Translations under genes and position numbers: made by a program | Shown here: piece after piece, positions 1-14,129 of the stretch | Layout: every line of letters begins with the position of its first letter | Position numbering within the stretch: position 1 is the stretch's first letter | The notes under the pieces: generated by a model | What the model saw: the letters and a program-made list of their open reading frames with translations, nothing else | Databases searched by the model: none | Told to the model about the DNA's origin: nothing | DNA from: Forficula auricularia | Lineage: Eukaryota; Arthropoda; Insecta; Dermaptera; Forficulidae | DNA: 64,000 bases | Assembly: GCA_024734495.1 (NCBI GenBank) | Contig: JALMQS010000681.1 | Location: forward strand, 6,047,542-6,111,541 | Direction: 5' to 3'

Positions 1-197
1 TCTATTCTAAACTCCTAAAAGTTTCTACCAAAAATATAGTCTACAACTTTTCAAAAATTCGAAATTCTCAAAACATTTTAATCAAAATATATGGTTTGGC
101 TGGATGTCAAAGTTTAAAATCTATTGACCGTGATTTTTTTTAATGATGATCAATTTTTTGAATAAAAAACTTTTCCATGTCCTATATGTCACAATAT

Positions 198-391
198 GGG
201 CCAGTTGTATGTCGGTTGGTAAACTCTTTTTAAACGTTGGCAAAGGGTAAACCTTAGAATTTCCCTTGTGCCGGGTGGGATGGCCAATCAGATGACAGGC
301 ACTTTCATCCCATCCGGCACAAGGTGAATTTTAAGGGTTTACCCTTTGTCAACGTTTAAAAAGAGTTTACCAACCGACATACAATTGGCCC
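198..391. mobile_element. Hairpin MITE, PIF/Harbinger-like, copy 1
   Basis: The two ends are long inverted repeats starting GGGCCAGTTGTATGTCGG, so the whole 194 bp can fold into one hairpin. Four more copies with the same arms or the same loop lie at 19665, 40563, 51864 and (related arms) 17108 and 42319. Better-preserved copies are flanked by TAA or TTA, the 3-bp target duplication typical of PIF/Harbinger elements; this copy shows no clear duplication. No coding capacity. The superfamily is inferred from terminal bases and duplication size. Confidence 0.8.
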
Positions 392-429
392 CAAGTCACA
401 TGCAGTCCACCTTGGAGGTTAAACCAAGT

Positions 430-520
430 TCCCAAATTGCACTCTTTTGGCATTCGGGTTCGATTCCCGAAGAGAAGAAACAAACAATCCATAACATCTA
501 GAATCTAGTAGTAGACCGTT
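430..520 (+). repeat. Fragment of tRNA-like fold-back repeat (family E)
   Basis: A perfect Pol III B-box-type string, GGTTCGATTCC, lies at 457-467. The flanking bases match those around the B box of the fold-back at 22999-23340 (minus strand there), and the following stretch resembles that family's right arm. Only one arm is present here, directly next to the MITE that ends at 391. Confidence 0.5.
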
Positions 521-744
521 TCTCTTGAATTTCTAGTAACTCTAATATATCTTTATATTATATAATATATAGCTTCCCTAAATGGGAAACAAGTATCAAC
601 ACTGCGATTAGGAACACTGTAATATATAAATAATAGAATTTTAGATATAAGTACTTTCAAATTAATACAAATTATGGACGGAAATGATAATACTAATTAC
701 TATTTGGAATGGATAAGAAATGGATGTTAAGGCGTTCTTCATTA

Positions 745-999
745 GCCTGATACTGACTGAGGATTTGCTTCGCGAGGCCAGTCCCTTGAGGCAAATGCCT
801 GGTTGGTCAGTACGTGCCTCGCCCAAGACAAAACTGCCCGTTGCCACGTCTGTGGCTGCCTCGACCCTATCTATCGGTTGTCGGGTTTTGTGAATGCTCA
901 AAGGCGCCTCGGGTTGTTTTTCCTGCGTTCACTCAGGTCGGTTCTGCGGCAAACGCCCGAGGCAGCCTCGCGAGGCTGTTCGCTCAGTCAGTATCCGGC
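745..999. mobile_element. GC-rich TA-flanked fold-back element
   Basis: Terminal inverted repeats begin GCC(T/G)GATACTGACTGAG and are flanked on both sides by TA (743-744 and 1000-1001), as for Tc1/mariner-type elements. Inside are further CCTCG/CGAGG repeats. It is much richer in G+C than its surroundings. Open frames run through it on both strands, but they follow the inverted repeat and show no domain. No second copy was seen in the window. Confidence 0.6.
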
Positions 1000-1001
1000 T
1001 A

Positions 1002-4000
1002 TTCGAGGTTTCCCTTCATTTCTCAGCATAGTAAACCCTATGAATGCTCTGAGTATTAAGTAGATTCATTAGTATGATGATCTAGACATAAGCACACAGA
1101 ATACCACGTTAGTTACCTTTGATCAAATTTTTTATATTTTACGAAAATAAATTTGGATAGAATAAAAATGCAATCTGAATAATAAATCAATGAATATTTT
1201 TTTATTTGTACGTTTGTCCGTAGTTTGTTATTGTTTTTATCAAGAATATTTTCTTTGTGTAATCTTTTCTTTATCTGAATATTAAGACAAATTGATGTTA
1301 AAAGGGTGGAATGTCATGGACCAGCCCTAGGAGACGATAACAGATCGATATCTCAAGGGTCGCTCGGACTCGGAGAGGGCAGAATAAATAACCAAAGGGT
1401 TTTTACTCAACTGCTTGTTGGCTTCATGCAACTCATCTCTTGTTAAATCAACCAGACAAAATAAATAAATAAATAGTGGAAATGTGGGAATAAATTCGGA
1501 ATAAATATGTTTTTTTTATCTCTGAACAAAGAGATTTGAATTTGTTTCTCTGTTTCTGATAAATATATAAATTTCAATCTAATTTTACAGTTCATTTGAG
1601 GAGTTTCCTACTAAATCCTCTAGATTAAATATTATACTCGAATTGATATTGTTATTTCTTCAACTCATAATTCTGGAGACGTTTACACTTGAATTCCAAT
1701 TCGGGTCTGATCAGATTTTGATACAAGAAGAAGTTGCACCAAAAATGTACAACCGTGATGGATTGGGTCGGAGTTGAAGGTATATCTATATTATGGTATG
1801 GGAAACTATTGTTTATACTTTTTTTTGCACTTGGTTGTTAGAATTTTAAAAACACATTTTGGAGCTTAACTTCCGAGTACATAGACAAATTTAATTAAAA
1901 CTTTCCTATGAACAAAAAGATTCTTTCGGGTTGGACCACCCAGGTTAAAATCACAAAATTTAATGAAGTTTTTTATTTTAATTACAACATTTCGACTTAT
2001 TCTGATGTTGTTTTCAATTGATTATCGAACTAGTTAGAGTCATTTCATGTTTGGCTCAAATACCTGATTAAATATAATATGTACTTTTCTTTGTTGTTAT
2101 AATAAGTAAATTAATTTGTTAAGTGACTAGCTTATATATATTGTTTTACTTCAAGCAGAGGCCATTCATTTCTCTTTATTTATTAAACAATGAAAATTAA
2201 ATGGATGAAATGGGTCATATAAGGGAAACCCCAGAGATTTTACTTTATTATCATTAATTAATAAAAGTCTGTTGGTTTGGATTCTTTTGGACTGGGGGGT
2301 GGGTTTCCAGAATGGGAGCCTATCTCATCAAAAAACGAATCAATACTTGGTTCATTTTTTGTTTATTTGTTTTGATTAATCCAATCCGCTCTTTACTTGA
2401 ATTTGTTGTTTTTATTCTTCATTTGTTATCTTTATTGGATTGATTAAAATATTTACTCTAGCACTCCTCTCGCCCCGCAATACTCACCCACCCACACACC
2501 AATAGCTGTTTTTCTTAATTAGATTATTACCATTACATTGATTTCAAGTGCTGTGTTGTCTTTTTTCTTTTACCTTGTCCCCTCTCGGTGTATTTTCTCC
2601 TTCTAATTATAAAGATATTATGTAAATCAGCAAATTATCCAATTAATTTTTTTTTCATCTCCGCCAGATTTAATGAATTATTATACTATTAAATATGTTA
2701 TCTCTCGGCTTCATCTTATCTTTTACTAATATAACATTTTGATAAATTCTTAGTTAAAGATTAAAACACATGTATTTACATAGACACACATCCGCACGCC
2801 TACTCTCCAAACAACGATAACCGATAATTAGATAGAATTACTTCTCCTTTATTTCTATATTGTATTTCGATATTTTTTGGATATTCAAACTCAATAATTA
2901 CACCCTTCTTCGACACGGATCATGATAATAATCATTACCATCTGTTTTTTGTGTATCAATTAACATTTTGGAGCTAAGCTATTAAATGGAAAGTCAATCT
3001 GTTGTTAAATCGGAGACAAATATCGGAATTTCCGGCAGACAGCAGGCAGGCAATTCTCCTTCAGAATTCCATTCTTGAATTAAATCGTCCATTCTCTATC
3101 TTTACGAATCAAATTCATTTCCGATTGTTTTGAACTGTGAGTGTGTCTGTTGGCTCCAGGCCCACATGCCTATTATCTCTCTTAAGCGTTTCTTTTGTGT
3201 CACAGTTGACTTTGTCTGGTCCAACCAACTTACCCTTCATTCACAGGTGGCTAGACTTTTCCGACACTACTTATTTATTGAAACTAGTACATACTGCCCG
3301 TAGAAACGATGTTTTTTTTTTACGTCATCTCGAAGCTCTGCCTTTTCTGCCATATGGTGTCTCACATTCCATTATATTTCGGCTTTTTACACATAATCCA
3401 GGTGTTGAGTATTGTTCTTTTTACCCAGGACTTCCTGGAGAAAAGGTCTTTCTTGGAGGTGAAAGGATGCTTTGTAATTTGGTATCAATTCTCAAGCACT
3501 ACTAACTAATAAGACTAATCTCTACCTTTTTCATTTAGCACTTTTTGTTCCATATCCACTCATGTTTCGGAATATTTGATACTGATAATGTTGGAATTAT
3601 TTATTACTAGTCAAATCTCTATTGAAATCATCTAGATTAGATATTTTAAATCTTATATGTATTTTCATCAGCATTTACTACGTTTCCAGACCTTATGCTA
3701 TAGTCTTTTTCAAGTGCTTGAAAACTTCATTTATCATCTGTGTTCAATGTACCCAGTCAATCTAATAGATTCTCTAGGACTTAAAAAAGACTCCGGAATT
3801 GGGGGTAGATACGTTGGCGATTCTGACTATTTTACTACTGGTATATATAAGGGTATATATAAGTGAATTCAGACAAAACCTTTTTTCTGGAGTTTTATTT
3901 TATTTAATTGACTAGTTTTTGCCTAAACTCTTCGCAATCAATTCTAATTAGGATGCAAACAACACGACTGTGATGAGGAAGTTTTTATATATACTTTAAT

Positions 4001-7000
4001 ATATATTTAGATGATTTTTTACTTTATTTCTAAACCATAAGATCACCTATAAAGGTCGACACGTTCCAACTCCTCATTCGCTCTCATTTTTCCTTTGGAT
4101 GATCAGATGTACTAATTAAATCTATGAAAGAATGCCACCTGGGTATTATGTTCCAGTTGTGATTGTTTCTTTGGATTTTCTGATAAGTGTCAGAATTAAT
4201 TTAGCACTACTACCTACTCATATATCCAGATTAATGTCAACTGAGTTTTAATTTTATTGCTGAGTCCTTGAAGTGATATCATGCTATTTTATAGCTTCAA
4301 ATCTTCCATAATTAATAATTTATTTTTCAATAACAGAATCTTTTTTGGCTGGGTTAATTTTTTCATTCAATACTTTATATTAAAAGTAACGATCCCAAAA
4401 AGTTTTAGTACCGAAAGTACCTATATTATAGTCAATTTATTGGTACGAAATCATCCCTATCGGTGACAATGTTTTCATACTGATTTATTTTTGTCCTAGA
4501 CTCTTCTTTTGATGTTCATGAAATGATGAAGGTTTTGATTATGATTGAAATAGTGCTAAGTGTAGAGAAGAGGGTGGTGGGGTGGATTAAGCAGTTTGAG
4601 GTCTTTTAGGGGCTGAATGCTGGAGCGGTATTCTTGGCTTTGTAAATCCCTCGGTGGGAAGGGATCAGGGGTCTGGGGGGACCCCACCTGGGCCAGTGAA
4701 CCCGTCCGGAGAAAGTCCTTCGGCGTTTGACTCTTGTGTGCAACATCTGAACAACAATATGGATAGCCAGTGCCAGTGCTACCGACCCAGCGACCCATCA
4801 CAACAACTTAACAAAAACACTTTACTCCTTCTTCTTTTAGCTACCCGTCGAACAACCTCCCAACGATATTCATACCATATCAAAGAGCAATCTCCCTAAT
4901 TCGATTCATTCTGTAATAAAGTGATTTTAGAACTATTAATAATAATAATCGTGAATGTTTAAGTGAGAAAGAGATAGTAAATTATCCCATCTTAAAAAAA
5001 AGAGAAGGGGGGATGCTGTTACTGCTCTTCTCTTTTTTCTTCCTTCTTTAATTTATTCATTCTTTTGAAATATAAATTGCTTTTAGAAAGAAAAACAACA
5101 TCAACAGCAACACTAGCACCATCAGTCGTAAACCTCACTGAAAACTTGATCTTGCAAAAAAAAACAGGAAAAATGATCCCTATGATTAAATAATGAAATA
5201 ATGAATAAATAAATTGGACCACCGCTTAGGGGGCCATAAGGATTCATTGCCTTTATTAACAAACAAATCGTCGACTCATTAAAATGAATCCTTTTTTATG
5301 GCATACTACTATCTACTACTATTTAGCTTCTCCCTATTTCTATTTTTATTACAAAAAGAGAAGAGATTATTTTTTTCCATTAAATATAGGATTTAGAATT
5401 TGATCAAACAAAAAAAATTAATAAATAAATAAAAAAAAATCAGAAAATCCCTCTTATCTCTTTGCTTCTGATCCAGGACTAAAAGAACCCATTTCCTTGT
5501 TGATGTTAAATCTCAGATTGAGAGATTAATAATACTTATATTTTTTTTATTTATTTATTTTTCCCCTAGAGATTTTAAACATTCTTAATTCACAATATTT
5601 ATGAATGAAAAAAAAAGCATTCGCGGCGCACATTATATTATTCTACTACCACAACACTTACTATTTGGCTTATTATTATTCGTATTAAACTGATTATAAG
5701 ATATACAAACCAACAATAAAATTAATAACTCTTAGTTCACTGAACTTCTTTTCCACATGTTGGAAAGAACAGAATGATTCCACTTTCGTCTCGTGGTTGA
5801 AATATTCACACTCGCACGGAATCAGCAAGTGGCTGATGCTATCTGTTATTTTTTTTTAGAGCCACGAACTCTTACTATTTGATTTATTTCATGTTTAACT
5901 GAAAATCATAAAATCATTAGCGCTTTTTCACTAAACTGTATAGACCAGAAGTACCCAAGATGTAGACCCCGACTGACTTTAAACCTCTGAAAGTCGCTCT
6001 CGGAGCTAACATGTGAACATTTACAAATTATAGGTGATAGATTTGGACTTGATTTGAAACACTGAGAATCGTGGTCTTTCCGTATTTCGACTGCTTTGAT
6101 ACTCATAGAAAAAAGTAAAGCCATGGCTGTTTTTAGTACGACTAGTGCAGTTAAAGGGGGTTAAATGAATGAATAGGGTTAAGACTGAGTGAGAAATTGC
6201 CGGTTATAGTGCACGTGCTTCATTCACTCGCCATGTGCCACATGCTGGCTTTCTTTCTGCCCTTTCTCCAGAAGTGATCTTGAAAACAGGAAGGACGGAG
6301 CCGTTTCCTGGCAAAACGACCGTTGCAAATTGGAATGGCAAATCAATTCAATTCTCTCTCTGCGTGGTTTGCTCTAATATTACCCTGCGTCTCTCCCCCC
6401 TGTGTTTTTGCCTTTGAGTGAGACATTCTGCTGAAATTAGAGCAGTTTCAATAGATAAATGGCACATTCATCATCTTTCTAAATGAAATATTCGAGAAAC
6501 AGAGACAGGCAAAAATTGGATGATGGTATTATAGAATAAACGATTTATTCGCGAAAGCAAAAGAGGCAATAAAAAAAAGCAAGATTCTTTTTTTTTCTAC
6601 CCTTAGGAAATCTTTTTCTCCCACTTTTTTTAATGAAATCTTCAAGTTGGGGTTTATTTATTTAAATGTTATTGGAAAACAAGAAGGTGAAAAAATACAC
6701 ACAAACATAACAATGATTCATCTCTTTTGGTATATCGATTTCCGCTATTCATATTGTATTTTTTTCTTCACCGGCTGTAATTTGTGCAGAAATTGTTTAC
6801 GTTTCTTATATCTATGTATTAATTCCCTTTCGCTTCTTCCTGCTCTCAATTCTTAAAAATATTATAATGAAATAATTCTATACATCGCTAACTTGCTGCA
6901 ATAACTAAAGTAATTGTTTACTTATAACTCAAAACATTTAAAATGTACCACTATAGAACAGTTGGGTTGTTATTATTAAAGAAATTATAAACATCACTTA

Positions 7001-9497
7001 TATGATAAATAAATGAAATGAAATCATTCAATTTAATTTTATTTTAAAAATAAGACTTTTGCTGTTTCATTATTAAAGAGTGCCCAAATTTGTTTCAGAT
7101 ATTTTGAGCTCCTAGATAGTGCTTATTGACGTAAACACAGTGTTTGGGATAGCCCTAAAGGAAAAATAACTTAAGTGGTTAAATTAAGCGGACAAAGAGG
7201 CTACTAAATCTGTTATTTGCTAAAATTATCCGGTCTTCGAAAATTTCCCTCAGGAGCTGCTATTTGAGAACCTCTATTATGTTGCTTTCTGGAGTGTCCT
7301 GAGCAGCTGCACCTTTCACTAACATTTCGCGAATACTTTTCGTCATATTTTCGTGATCGTGACAAATTACGACATACTAGTAGTATGCTTAAATAATTAT
7401 CATTGCAAGCTCCTTAATTAACTAAATGGGATGATGTTAGGTCTGTTTAGGTGCTGTCATCTGCTTTGAGTTTTTTTCCGGGTCCCCATAGTAATTAGTT
7501 GTTGTTTTTTAAGTAGATTATACGCCGCTATGTAGAATATATTAATAAAATGATTTTATCTGACAACTTGTTTGATTTTTGATTTAATCTCATTTCTAAT
7601 AATCGTTCCATTATCATTTCATTACATATTAATTAATTATTATTTGTTTTCATATTGATTCAATCAATGGATTGGATTTCAAATCCAATCTAATTGAAAA
7701 ATCTGAATAAAAATAAATAAATAAATAAAAAAAAATACCTAATCAAATTTCCACTACTAGTCCACTCTGATATAATCATCTATAATACCAATTGGCTTAA
7801 CATATTTATAAACTAAATGAGGTATCAGTCAGCTCCCAATGAAAACAAATTGCGCCTTTAAAGCAGATAAATGAAGATGAAAATGAGCTCGGGTTTAATC
7901 TTAAAAGGGCTGCTGCATAGCTGATGGGGTGAGAAGGGGTGATGAAAAGGGAATTGGAATGGATCATCAAGGGGATCGGGTGACGGAATTCAATACCATA
8001 AAAAATAAAATAAAATTAAACTGATTATTAGCTAAAGGTGTCGAAATCAATAAATCCTAATTAAACTCATTTTGTTCTTTTTTCCTTTTTTATAAAGTAT
8101 AATAAAAATAACTGATGAACAAAATTAGATGAATTTAGGAAGTTTCTAAAGGATTGTTCTTTTCTATTCTTTCTTCACATAATGTGTTCAAATTATCTGC
8201 CTTTATAGATATCTTCTTCAAGTGCCATACTCGATTCCGAGCGTCGGCGATTACTGTGGAGAGTACCTTTCCTGGCGCAATTTTTCACAGGGGTGGTTTC
8301 CCATTGCTTTTCTCTGAAATTTATTGATATAATAAATACAAAATTTATTTAATTATAATATGAATTAATTTAAAATTTTGTATGTTTTATTAATTGAGTC
8401 GCTCAGAAACTAATTTGGGTAAGCCATACAAAATAAATACAATCTTAAAAAATTGATGTTTTATCAATCCCATCCCCATGAGAAAACATATTCAAAAGAA
8501 ATAAAAAGTAGTTCCTAAAACTTTTTGTACTAAATAGATTAAACCGAATTTGTTGGATAAGTATTTTCCAATAGATATTTAGATAATTTCCGAAAGTGGA
8601 CTTAACCGCACTGACTTCTGCTTCTGACTTATGTCAAACTCACTTAAAAGTTCAGTAATGAAGCTGTTGAAGCTTTTATTTTTGTAATTGATTTGATTTA
8701 GAGATGAAATTTTGTTAAAATCTCAACTCTAAATCATTTAAGAGGTGGCTAATTATTTCGCTATTCTGTATATATCCAGTTGAAAATTTTGCAATTATCC
8801 TAGTTACATTCTAGATACTCTCTGTCTCGACAAGAAATCTAACAACTATACCATTCAAGAATATAGGACGTTGACACACAAACAAAAGTTAACCCATAAT
8901 TGGAGGTATTGATATTACCGTAAAAATCAAAACACATATTTTGATGTTCCGTGAATTCAAAAAGAAATTTACATCTATGCTTATCATTCTTTTTATATGT
9001 AGTAGTGATCTTCTACAAATTAATTGTAAACCTTTGTACAGTCATACAACAAAGCTATTCTAAACATTTTGCGATACTATTTGCAAAAAAAAATCAAGTG
9101 TAGAAACGAATCTTTTGCTTCCCAAATTTTGTGTTAGGCTTAATAAAAATGAAACTAGTTATCTACTATTAATTTAATAACAAGAAGGTTTTGCATGTTC
9201 CCTTTTATTTCAGCTATTTTTAAATTTTTCTCCATTTTTAACGATTTCATTCGTGTTTATCACGAATTCCTTGACTTTATTTTTCTTGTTGCGCCAGCCG
9301 AGTTTCTTTAAACAACTCGTTGGATTCTCTCTGTTCTTCTGCAAATGTAGTGGCAGTGTTTCTTAGTCTTAGTAGAGTGCCACCTAGAAATAGATTGGAG
9401 TTTCATCTTCGGGGGGGTTTCACTTCTGTTTCCTCAGTTTGTCTGAAAATAAATCGACTGTGAACTGAAAAGAGAAATGCGAATCCATTTTTAATTA
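1002..9497. other. Unique AT-rich non-coding stretch
   Basis: No exon, RNA gene or bounded repeat could be supported. There are T-rich and ATTT/TAAA simple tracts and two GC-richer islands, about 4560-4800 and 6130-6420. A short string near 8280-8330 (GGTTTCCCATTGC) recurs near 16765, so an old repeat fragment may be present. Open frames here are short and lack domain features. Confidence 0.5.
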
Positions 9498-9499
9498 AA

Positions 9500-10000
9500 A
9501 AGATTGTTTTACCCAGAGAAGCATCGTTGTTGATTCATAAAGAGGTATCAATGAGGTTGTCCTCTGCTTGATGCAAATAAACATATACATTGATATAACG
9601 AGTATAAACATGTATATATATGTATATAATTTATTTGTTAGGGACCATAGATTCGAAGGTTTGTTTGACCTTCATCATTGGACCTTTTAATTATAAATAT
9701 TTATATCTCATGAGTTCAAATACACGATAGGATCTAAGTAAATTCACTTTGCCGTAATTGCAAACAAGTCACATATAAACACTCATTATTTGTCCTACTT
9801 GCTATTACAACAAATCAAATTTATCTACATCAAATCGGGTGTGAAATAACAAATAAAATGACTGATGATGAAGGTTATACCTTCGAATCTATAGTCTGTA
9901 ACAAATTAATTATATACATGTTTATACTCGTTATATTTATGTATATATGTTTATTTGCCTCGCGCAAAGGAGAACCTCATTGATTTCTCTTTATGATATC
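9500..10000. mobile_element. Fold-back element, family A, copy 1
   Basis: The outer arms match in inverted orientation: a left segment with TGATTCATAAAGAG, ATCAATGAGGTTGTCC and GCAAATAAACATA, mirrored near 9950-10000. Recognisable fragments of the same termini recur at 26800, 27070, 27208, 39797, 53118, 57501, 61768, 62513 and 63600. Inside each arm lies a hammerhead-like motif (9643-9682 minus, 9862-9896 plus). No transposase is present. It could derive from a Penelope-like element or be a non-autonomous fold-back DNA transposon. Confidence 0.65.
9862..9896 (+). ncRNA. Hammerhead-ribozyme-like motif, degenerate
   Basis: CTGATGA at 9862-9868 is followed by one extra T, then a perfect 6-bp helix GAAGGT/ACCTTC with a TAT loop, then GAAT where GAAA is expected (9885-9888), the palindrome CTATAG, and TC. 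Against a minimal hammerhead this keeps the first core box and helix II but loses the last A of the second box. Helix I is weak. The minus-strand partner at 9643-9682 has lost the start of the first box. Probably inactive. Confidence 0.35.
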
Positions 10001-11585
10001 ATATTTCACTGTAGTATTATGAATTGGGATTTTGAAAATTCAATCTTTTTCTTTCTTCTGATTTTTTCTTTTTCCTTTTTGCCACCGCACTTGTCAAAAT
10101 AATTTAATTTGATTGTAGATCATTTACAACAAGCAGACCGACAAAAACCTTTACTTTTTTGTGTATAGGGTTTTTTTTTATTTATTCCCCTATTGCCATT
10201 CAGGTAGCTCTCGTCTTGTTCTTTTTTTTTTTTTTTTTAGTTTATTCAGCCAGAAACGATAAAACAAAAAAACAAAAACAAAAAGAAAATAAATAAAGAG
10301 TAGAAAAGAGGCGATCTAATAAAGTAAGCCATTAAGAAGAAAGGAATTGTCGTGGGGGCTGCGATCGTTGTTTGTGCTCCTCTTCCTTTTATTTCTCTTT
10401 GTCTTTTAGCTGCTAATTCAATTTGATATTAACTCCATTGTTTTTGTTGTGTTTTTCACGTTGTTCAGGTAGAATCTCAGACTAGGTCGTTTTTGCAAGT
10501 AAGAAACAATCTTGGCTAACAGTTAAGCGATGGGGATCGGTGAAATGTTGCATTGATCCCGGAGACGATTTAATTGTCTGATCTGAAAGGAGCAAAGATG
10601 GTAGGGGGAAAGAGCAACGAACGAAAGAACCCGTGAGAAAAAAAGGCCTGAAAAGCATCCCGATGACCTTGAGATGCTTAAGACCGCAGAGGGAGAGAGC
10701 GGGCCGTCTTCGGCTTGGTCTGCCGCGATGACGTCCAACAGCTCACTTTGGTATTTGGTATTTGGGAACTGAACCTCCGTCTGCCTACCTGACGGACGGA
10801 CGACCTCACTACCACTACCAACCACAGTTGCACTCAGCAAGTTTACTGGAAATCGATCTTCTGGTTGCTCGTTCGCCACCCACCCTCTGCTGTTTGTATC
10901 TAATACCAACCACTTGGACTGTGCTTTCCAAATGGATTTGATTTATTGCTGGTAGATTAAGAGAAATATTGAAAGAGAGAGTAGAGGACTCACTCCTCTT
11001 TGTCAATTAAATCAAGTTAACTTTTCAAAGTAAACAACTCAAGAGATTTTTCTTTTCCTCGACCAAATATCTTTCTGAGATCATCATTTATTTTTATCTC
11101 TCTTCTCTCCTTATTTATATTTATAGTAAACGATCTTCTCTCACTAAAATTCTTAACATTTTTCTATATTATGGTAAATTAACATCACGAAATATATTAG
11201 CCAACATTTTATCTTCATCTGTCTCTTTCCTTTTTGCCTGACTCGTCTATTTTATTCTAAAATATTTTATCAAACTCTCATCTCAATTTTGATCTTTGAA
11301 AATGATCTTATAAATTAAAAAAAATCCGAATTTAGTGCAAATTCAATATGATTTGATTTAAAGTCATATCTCTTTTTACCGAGAAATCGAAATGTCTGAA
11401 TATAAGGACGATCTTGGTTTTTTTTATTGACATTTTGTGAAAAAAATATCTATTTTATATTTAGGTTAATCTGGTATTCGACTGAAATCCATTTGTTTGG
11501 TCTTAAGATTGTAATAATCAGCTGTTTCTGTATACGTCAAAATGACATATGAGTTTGGGTGTCTACACTTCGGTATCCCATATAA
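10001..11585. other. Non-coding stretch with a GC-richer island
   Basis: A poly-T run lies near 10222-10239. From about 10330 to 10990 the base composition is clearly richer in G+C than the surroundings, and the stretch is not matched elsewhere in the window. It has open frames on the minus strand without recognisable domains. It could be a cis-regulatory element or an untranslated exon, but no splice pair convincingly supports an exon. Confidence 0.35.
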
Positions 11586-11766
11586 GGTAAAAGCACCAGT
11601 AGTGGGCCTATACCTGTAGTGGACCAGATAAAAGAAAAGTGCAAAAATTAGCTTATCTAACTTTGAAACATTGCACTATATATAGCGCTATTTTTCCAAG
11701 CTAATTTTTGCACCTTTCTTGCACCTGGCCCATTACAGGTACAAGCCTACTACTGGAACTTTTACC
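11586..11766. mobile_element. Fold-back MITE, GGTAAAAG termini
   Basis: Imperfect inverted arms: the left starts GGTAAAAGCACCAGTAGTGG and the right, reversed, starts GGTAAAAGTTCCAGTAGT. Both also share CCTGTA(A/G)TGG and a GTGCAAAAATTAGCTT block that brings the arms close to the centre. Flanks are TAA on the left and TTA on the right, so a 3-bp duplication is possible but not clean. No coding capacity. Confidence 0.6.
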
Positions 11767-14129
11767 TTACGTTTGTTTATGGTAAATGTTAATTTGAGAA
11801 AAAAAAATTAATTGATGTTTTTTATTAATTATTTTATTGCTTAATTTAATTTTCTTCACCTCAAAACAACGCTTTTAATGATTCATAGCGTAAAATTAAA
11901 TCTACCCCTTTCTTTATATTGTAAAATGGAACCCTTCCATTTCCGGAAACGGACTTTCTTCACTAGCTAGTTGTTTGTTCTTAGGGGATTATTAAGGGGC
12001 GCCCAAGGTCTTGGCATGTTGAAAGCACTAAATCTAGCCAAAACCTGTTGTAGAGCGGTTAGTTCTTAATGGTCCAACACTTTATCAGATTCGGTTGTTC
12101 AGATCAAATTTAATATCACATCGTGTGTAGGCCTAAGATAAAATCAATTGTTCCCATGTCGGGTGAATTCAATCATCTGATTTGACGCCAAAGATGAACT
12201 ATTCGATTTTTATATTCTAAATTAATTTATAAAATAATTAAATTATTTTATTAATTTATTATTTATTCATTTAAATGACGTTAGACCCCTAGGGTCTCAG
12301 GTCATTATAATATAATAACGTTTTCGGCCGACGTAATTATTGAAACGAAGTAATTTTTCAATTTTAATCAATTCACAATAATATAGGTATATATACCTAT
12401 ATATAAATCAGAGAAATAAAAAAAAAAACTTGAATTAAATTTTTGGATAGAAGCAGGTATATAATTATTATTAATATTATATATTATAATAGCAGAATCA
12501 AGTTTTTTATAAGAAACGTTGGATTGAAAATTGAAAATTGGTCATATTTTATTAATCATTTTCTGTTTTTTAAATTGCGAGTTTATTGAAATTATTTGAA
12601 ATAATTCTTCACCTATAAAAAACGAGGACTTCGCTCTTGTATATCTAGATTTTTTATATTTGTTAATATTGTGGTCTGTGCTATCTTTTAATGATGGTAT
12701 AAATTACTGGTTCATCAATCAATCCAGCACTTCCTAAGTGAAAAAAGAGCGCTTTGGCCATTACGATAGTCACTTTACTATGTGATTACTTAACCGAAGT
12801 TGAAATTAAATAGCATTTGCAGATTTTGATTAATAAAACAGATGATCTAGTTAAATTGCATTGGAATGGAATGGAATATCGATCGACGTTGACTCTTCGT
12901 AACCCCCTCCCTCTTGCTCTTCATACATGAAAGAATGCAGTCTCTATTCGCAAGTGCACTGTTCTATTTAAATAATCGGATAAGACTTTTTTTTGGTCAC
13001 CTCGTATTAGTAGCTGTACCCTTTAAACAACTTAGAAATAAAATAAAGAAACTATAACCCTGGATGAAAATATTGGTACACACATATTCATCGTGGGCGA
13101 AGCTCTTAAAAATTATTTCATTGGACAAGGAATTTGATCTACCACTGTTTGTATAGAAACCATACATGACGATGTGAGTTGTTGGTTAATTTGTGTTGCG
13201 ATTTTTGCGCTGAGCATTGGAATTGGCTGGCTGGCCCTTGTGAAGGAAACTGAAACGAGTGGAGATGGATGCAGCAGCCCTCTGGTTGGGGGATGCAGCC
13301 CCCTGGTCGGGTTGGCCTCAGCTGATCGATACTCCCAACTCCAAGCAGTTTCTCCCTCGCTCTTTCCTCCTCAGTTCCACCCCCCCAACCACCCACAATT
13401 CGCCCTTTATCGCTTAACTTAATTAATATACAACTTGCTAACAGTTTCAAAATCAAATATGGAAAAAATCCTTAAAGATGCTGTAGCTCTCCCTCTCTTA
13501 TAAATAATCTTGTAACACCCTTGAGATTACACCTAATATCCTCAATCATGGTTTGAGAGGGAAGCTTTCCTTTACCAGTGAACCTGAGATATATTGTAGA
13601 AATATACCATAGTATTTCCTCGACTTAGCATAACTCAATTTTTATATTAAAAAAAAAACATGTTATTTGTATACAGTATACAGACCCGTAAATTAAATAA
13701 TATTATATTATTCTGCGATCGTTCTTAAACATGAGTACCCACTCTGATTTTAAGTTAATTGATTTGGTCACATCATTTTCCAGTCTAGTCTGTTAGTACT
13801 GTCCAATAAAAAATTCAGGTCACTAACCAGCCCGGCGCCATCTATGGCAATTTAATCATTACATGTTTTGAAAACCATAAAGTGAAAATACTTTTTTTTT
13901 TATAATTATAATAACTTACAAATTAATTTACCATTTCAAAAAATTCCAGTTACATTACCTAAATTGATGCATGAAATTATTAACAAGTAATTCTTCACAC
14001 TTTAAAGATATTACAAGTAAACCCTTATACTATGCATAGATCATACTTATAATGATTATATCTCTGAGAGTGTATTTCTTATACAGAAGCTGGAAATTTC
14101 TAAAAAGAAACATGAGATTTTTCATATTA
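11767..14129. other. Non-coding AT-rich stretch
   Basis: No supported gene. There are AT-rich runs around 12230-12560. A GC-richer patch at about 13150-13420 is open in both directions but has no domain features. Nothing here was matched elsewhere in the window. Confidence 0.4.

Noticed and set aside
10469..10498. Possible 30-bp exon between CAG and GTAAG
   Set aside because: Splice-like strings are frequent by chance, and there is no coding or conservation support.
13139..13456. Overlapping 105- and 82-codon frames on opposite strands
   Set aside because: This is a GC-richer patch without domain features or splice sites; both cannot be real.
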